Shown: positions 61,358 to 64,000 of the stretch, piece by piece
Position numbering within the stretch: the stretch's first letter is position 1
Layout of the letters: the number at the start of each line of letters is the position of its first letter
Source of the DNA: Rhyacichthys aspro
Lineage: Eukaryota; Chordata; Actinopteri; Gobiiformes; Rhyacichthyidae
Direction of reading: 5' to 3'
DNA length: 64,000 bases
Assembly (NCBI GenBank): GCA_036850595.1
Contig: CM072153.1
Span: 13,720,169-13,784,168, forward strand
Translations under genes and position numbers: made by a program
The notes under the pieces: generated by a model
Database searches by the model: none
Seen by the model: the letters and a program-made list of their open reading frames with translations, nothing else
What the model was told of the DNA's origin: nothing

Positions 61358-62695
61358 ATGGAGGAAGAGGGCAAGATCTCGGTTTGGGTGTGTCGCGAGG
61401 AGAAGCTGGTGTCGGGGCTCACGCGGCGCACCACCTGTGCGGACGTGGTGCGCGTGCTGCTGGAGGAGCAGGGCGCACGGTTGTCAGGCGCGCCGCAGTC
61501 CTACTGCGTGGTGGAGAAGTGGCGCGGCTTTGAGCGCATCCTGCCCAACAAGACGCGCCTGATGCGGCTGTGGGCCGCGTGGGGCGACGAGCAGGAGAAT
61601 GTACGCTTCGTGCTCGTGCGGAATGACGCGTCTCTGCCGAGCGGTCCGCGCAGCGCCGAGGCCAAGGTGGTCCCGAGCAGAGACAGCCCTGCGGGGCCCA
61701 GGGGCCGCGGCTGGACCGCTGTGTCCCAGGACAAGCAGCGCCGCGTGGTGCGGAAAGCCTTCCGGAAGCTGGACAAAATGAACCGAAAGAAGGAGCAAGC
61801 CCCGAGCCGGGACGAGGCCTCAGTAGAACGGATGGAGACCCTGGTTCACCTGGTGGTCTCCCAGGACCACACCATCCGTCAGCAGCTGCAACGCATGCGT
61901 GAGCTGGACCGGGACATTGAGCGCTATGAGGCCAAGGTTCACCTGGAGCGCGTTCAGCGCCACGGCCTCAACTACGTCCAGGACACGTACCTGCAGGACG
62001 CGGCAGACAGCGCAACAGCAGAGGAGCGGCGCGGCGCGCAGGACGCGCTGACACAGTTTGAGGAGTACGCGCGGCGCTGCGAGGAGCTGGTGCGCGTGCA
62101 GGACGAGCTGACGGAGCGCGAGGAGCTTGTGGACCGCATCACGGCTGAGATTCAAGAAGAGCTCAACTGCCGCTGGATGCAGCGAAGGCGCGAGGACGCA
62201 GCGCCAGTGGAAGTGACCGACGGGCGCGAGACAGAGGAAGTGCGTGCATGTGACGCGGCTGAGCCGGACGTGCACGAGGACGGTCTGTCTGAGGACGAGC
62301 TGGTCCTGGAACAGGAGCGGATCCGGACTCAGTTGGACACAAGTCTCTATATCGGCCTCAGGCTGAAAACAGACCTGGACTCGACCCGGACCCAGCTTGA
62401 CTCTAGTCTGGCTCTGTGGCAGCGCCGGGAGCAGGACCTGCTGGAGCTGCTGGACCTGCTGGCCCGGGAGGACTCTGTGGACCCTGAGGACGCTCAGGAC
62501 TTGGGGCCGGGGGCTGAGGGGACTGTGGGGCCTGTGGGGCCCGAGGCGGAGGTAGACCAGAGCGGGGCCTGGGTGGAACAGGCCCGAGGACTGTCCAAGA
62601 CCTGCAACACCAACGACGAGGACTCAGACACGGGCCTCAGCTCCATGCACAGCCAGGACTCGGACCACGCACCGGTCTGTGAGTCCCTGGTCTAG
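61358..62695 (+). CDS. rassf10: RASSF10, N-terminal Ras-association domain family member, single coding exon
   Basis: An uninterrupted 445-codon frame, as expected for the single-coding-exon RASSF10 gene. Residues about 5-90 form the Ras-association/ubiquitin-like domain (KISVWVCREEKLVSGL, VVEKWRGFERILPNKT, ENVRFVLVR). A basic stretch follows (about 126-148), then predicted coiled coil at about 150-270 (ASVERMETLVHLVVSQDHTI) and again at about 315-370. The acidic, Ser-rich C-terminus (NDEDSDTGLSSMHSQDSD, ending CESLV) is a RASSF10 hallmark. The human protein is about 507 aa; the fish form is shorter mainly because it lacks the Arg/Asp-rich insert inside the RA region and some linker sequence. 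RASSF7-10 proteins are scaffolds linked to mitosis and growth control, and human RASSF10 is a methylation-silenced candidate tumour suppressor. The ATG at 61358 has G at +4 but C at -3. Position after tead1 matches human synteny; the a or b fish copy is not resolved. Confidence 0.96.
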   Translation: MEEEGKISVWVCREEKLVSGLTRRTTCADVVRVLLEEQGARLSGAPQSYCVVEKWRGFERILPNKTRLMRLWAAWGDEQENVRFVLVRNDASLPSGPRSAEAKVVPSRDSPAGPRGRGWTAVSQDKQRRVVRKAFRKLDKMNRKKEQAPSRDEASVERMETLVHLVVSQDHTIRQQLQRMRELDRDIERYEAKVHLERVQRHGLNYVQDTYLQDAADSATAEERRGAQDALTQFEEYARRCEELVRVQDELTEREELVDRITAEIQEELNCRWMQRRREDAAPVEVTDGRETEEVRACDAAEPDVHEDGLSEDELVLEQERIRTQLDTSLYIGLRLKTDLDSTRTQLDSSLALWQRREQDLLELLDLLAREDSVDPEDAQDLGPGAEGTVGPVGPEAEVDQSGAWVEQARGLSKTCNTNDEDSDTGLSSMHSQDSDHAPVCESLV

Positions 62696-63990
62696 ATCCA
62701 GAACTTGGACTATGCACATCAGTATTGGCACCAATTCCCTTTCCCACAATGCACCTCTTCAGAGCAATAAGTCCAGTGTAGTGTAGCAGGCCACAATGTA
62801 ACCTTTGACCTCTTTGAGGAGAGCCCTGAGTCCATGTGGATTTAGTCAGTCCCAGTCCCTGCTGGTCCAGGGTCTAACGTCTTCTGTTTATGTTACACTT
62901 GGACCACAGTGGATCCTCGGCTTCAAAACAGAGTCTCACAACTTCATCTGAAATACAGAACTGTCTAAATGTCCACAACAATATGCAACAGCTTAACCTG
63001 AGTCTGGAGTGAGTCTAGGTTTAATCCATGATCAGTCTGTAGATTAAGAACAAACTGAGGTACAAAGGCTGTTAAATACATATGTCAATCTCTTTTTGTC
63101 ATTGTGATAAAAGTCACTCAAAATATTGAGACTCAGGATAATGACTAAATACTGACACAGTAACAAAGAAAGTTTGAGTTATTATAACTACACAAGTCTG
63201 ACTTAGTAACTTCAATTTGACATTCGACTTAGTCATTATGCACTTTAAGTAAATTTTGAAAATATTCTCAACATTTTTACTTCCTATCTTTTGCATTCAA
63301 GCATTGAAATGAATGATATGTTGGCTCTCCTCACAGACGTGCTCGACCAAACACAGCAGATTCCTTTAACAGCAACACAACAATGTGAATGGCTACTTTA
63401 CAGTGATGTCATATTGCAGTAAACACTGGTCCAACGTAGTTTATGTGCTTTACTCCAGAACTGCAGCTAGGACTATAATCCCAGAGTCTCTGCATCTCCA
63501 AAACTGTGACATCGACAGGGACTATTTAAAGCTCACTCTGTGGACGCAGCAGTATTCAGTGTGTCGCCTTTTAGGAGATGCACACTAACACTAGGCAGGG
63601 TTCAGCAACCTCTAGTCTCAGCTTGTATTTTCATTGATGGATAGAAATGTGTGTGTGTGTGTGGGGGGGTCAATCAACATCTATAATGGATCAGTTTTTG
63701 TTTTTACATAAGTTCTACACAGTTCCAAAAGCCACCTGGTCATGCATTTTTCTTCTAGAAGGATTTCACAGATTTTGTCAGTAGCTCCAGTGAAGACCAG
63801 AACAAAAACAATGTAATATATTTGACCACAAAGTATATGATAGATTTTATATTTATTTGTTTGTCAACTACATTCCTAAGGCAGGCCTGCAGACTTTAGT
63901 GCATTACAGGATTCGGTTTTGTCTTTTTATACGCCTTAACCCACTAGCCAAGTCATTTCTAATAATAAACGGTCATCCAGCTAATTTAGA
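62696..63990 (+). other. rassf10: rassf10 3' UTR and downstream sequence
   Basis: AT-rich sequence with no credible gene. A GT/G run lies at about 63649-63668. AATAAA at 63964-63969 is the clearest poly(A) signal, giving a possible 1.3 kb 3' UTR that ends near the window edge. In human the next gene is ARNTL/BMAL1; it is not reached here. Confidence 0.45.
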
Positions 63991-64000
63991 CATTGTTTGT

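Noticed and set aside
61484..62275. Antisense frames (104 and 151 aa) opposite rassf10
   Set aside because: Shadows of a GC-rich coding exon. The sense strand has clear RASSF10 identity.
1..64000. CRISPR arrays, prokaryotic operons, tRNA/rRNA genes, viral genes
   Set aside because: No spaced identical repeats, no cloverleaf or rRNA sequence and no viral protein frame seen. The whole window reads as fish nuclear DNA.

Overview
The window is vertebrate nuclear DNA, almost certainly from a ray-finned (teleost) fish. Genes are split by GT-AG introns, introns and spacers are AT-rich with CA/GT microsatellites, and the encoded proteins are close orthologues of human proteins. The gene order mical2/micalcl - parva - tead1 - rassf10, all on the + strand, is the order on human chromosome 11p15. 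Introns here are much shorter than mammalian ones, which fits a fish. No prokaryotic, viral or CRISPR-type content was seen.

Layout. 25-4111: the last seven coding exons of a MICAL2/MICALCL-type gene, encoding the C-terminal bMERB (Rab-binding) domain, with a 3' UTR to about 4.9 kb. 4.9-6.0 kb: a short spacer ending in a GC-box promoter. 6173-21277: parva (alpha-parvin), 13 coding exons, 372 aa, the same length as the human protein; poly(A) signal at 21930. About 21.9-29.2 kb: a gene-free spacer with repeats. About 29.2-59.75 kb: tead1, with a CpG-rich noncoding first exon ending at 29762, a 10.6 kb first intron, 11 coding exons (40450-56803, 428 aa) and a long 3' UTR. About 59.75-61.0 kb: a spacer with candidate CTCF motifs near it. 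61358-62695: intronless rassf10 (445 aa).

Functionally these genes belong to cytoskeleton, adhesion and Hippo biology. MICAL2 proteins act on actin and Rab traffic, alpha-parvin sits in the ILK-PINCH-parvin complex at focal adhesions, TEAD1 is the DNA-binding partner of YAP/TAZ, and RASSF10 is an N-terminal RASSF scaffold. The linkage is old synteny and is not evidence of co-regulation.

I did not find an undescribed system. The best second-look items are: a true ATG in tead1 at the place where mammals use a non-AUG start; a possible alternative first exon of parva whose splice phase fits; two adjacent palindromes in parva intron 7; an inverted pair of one dispersed repeat flanking tead1 exon 1; a nested repeat insertion upstream of tead1; and a diverged local duplication just after a tead1 exon.
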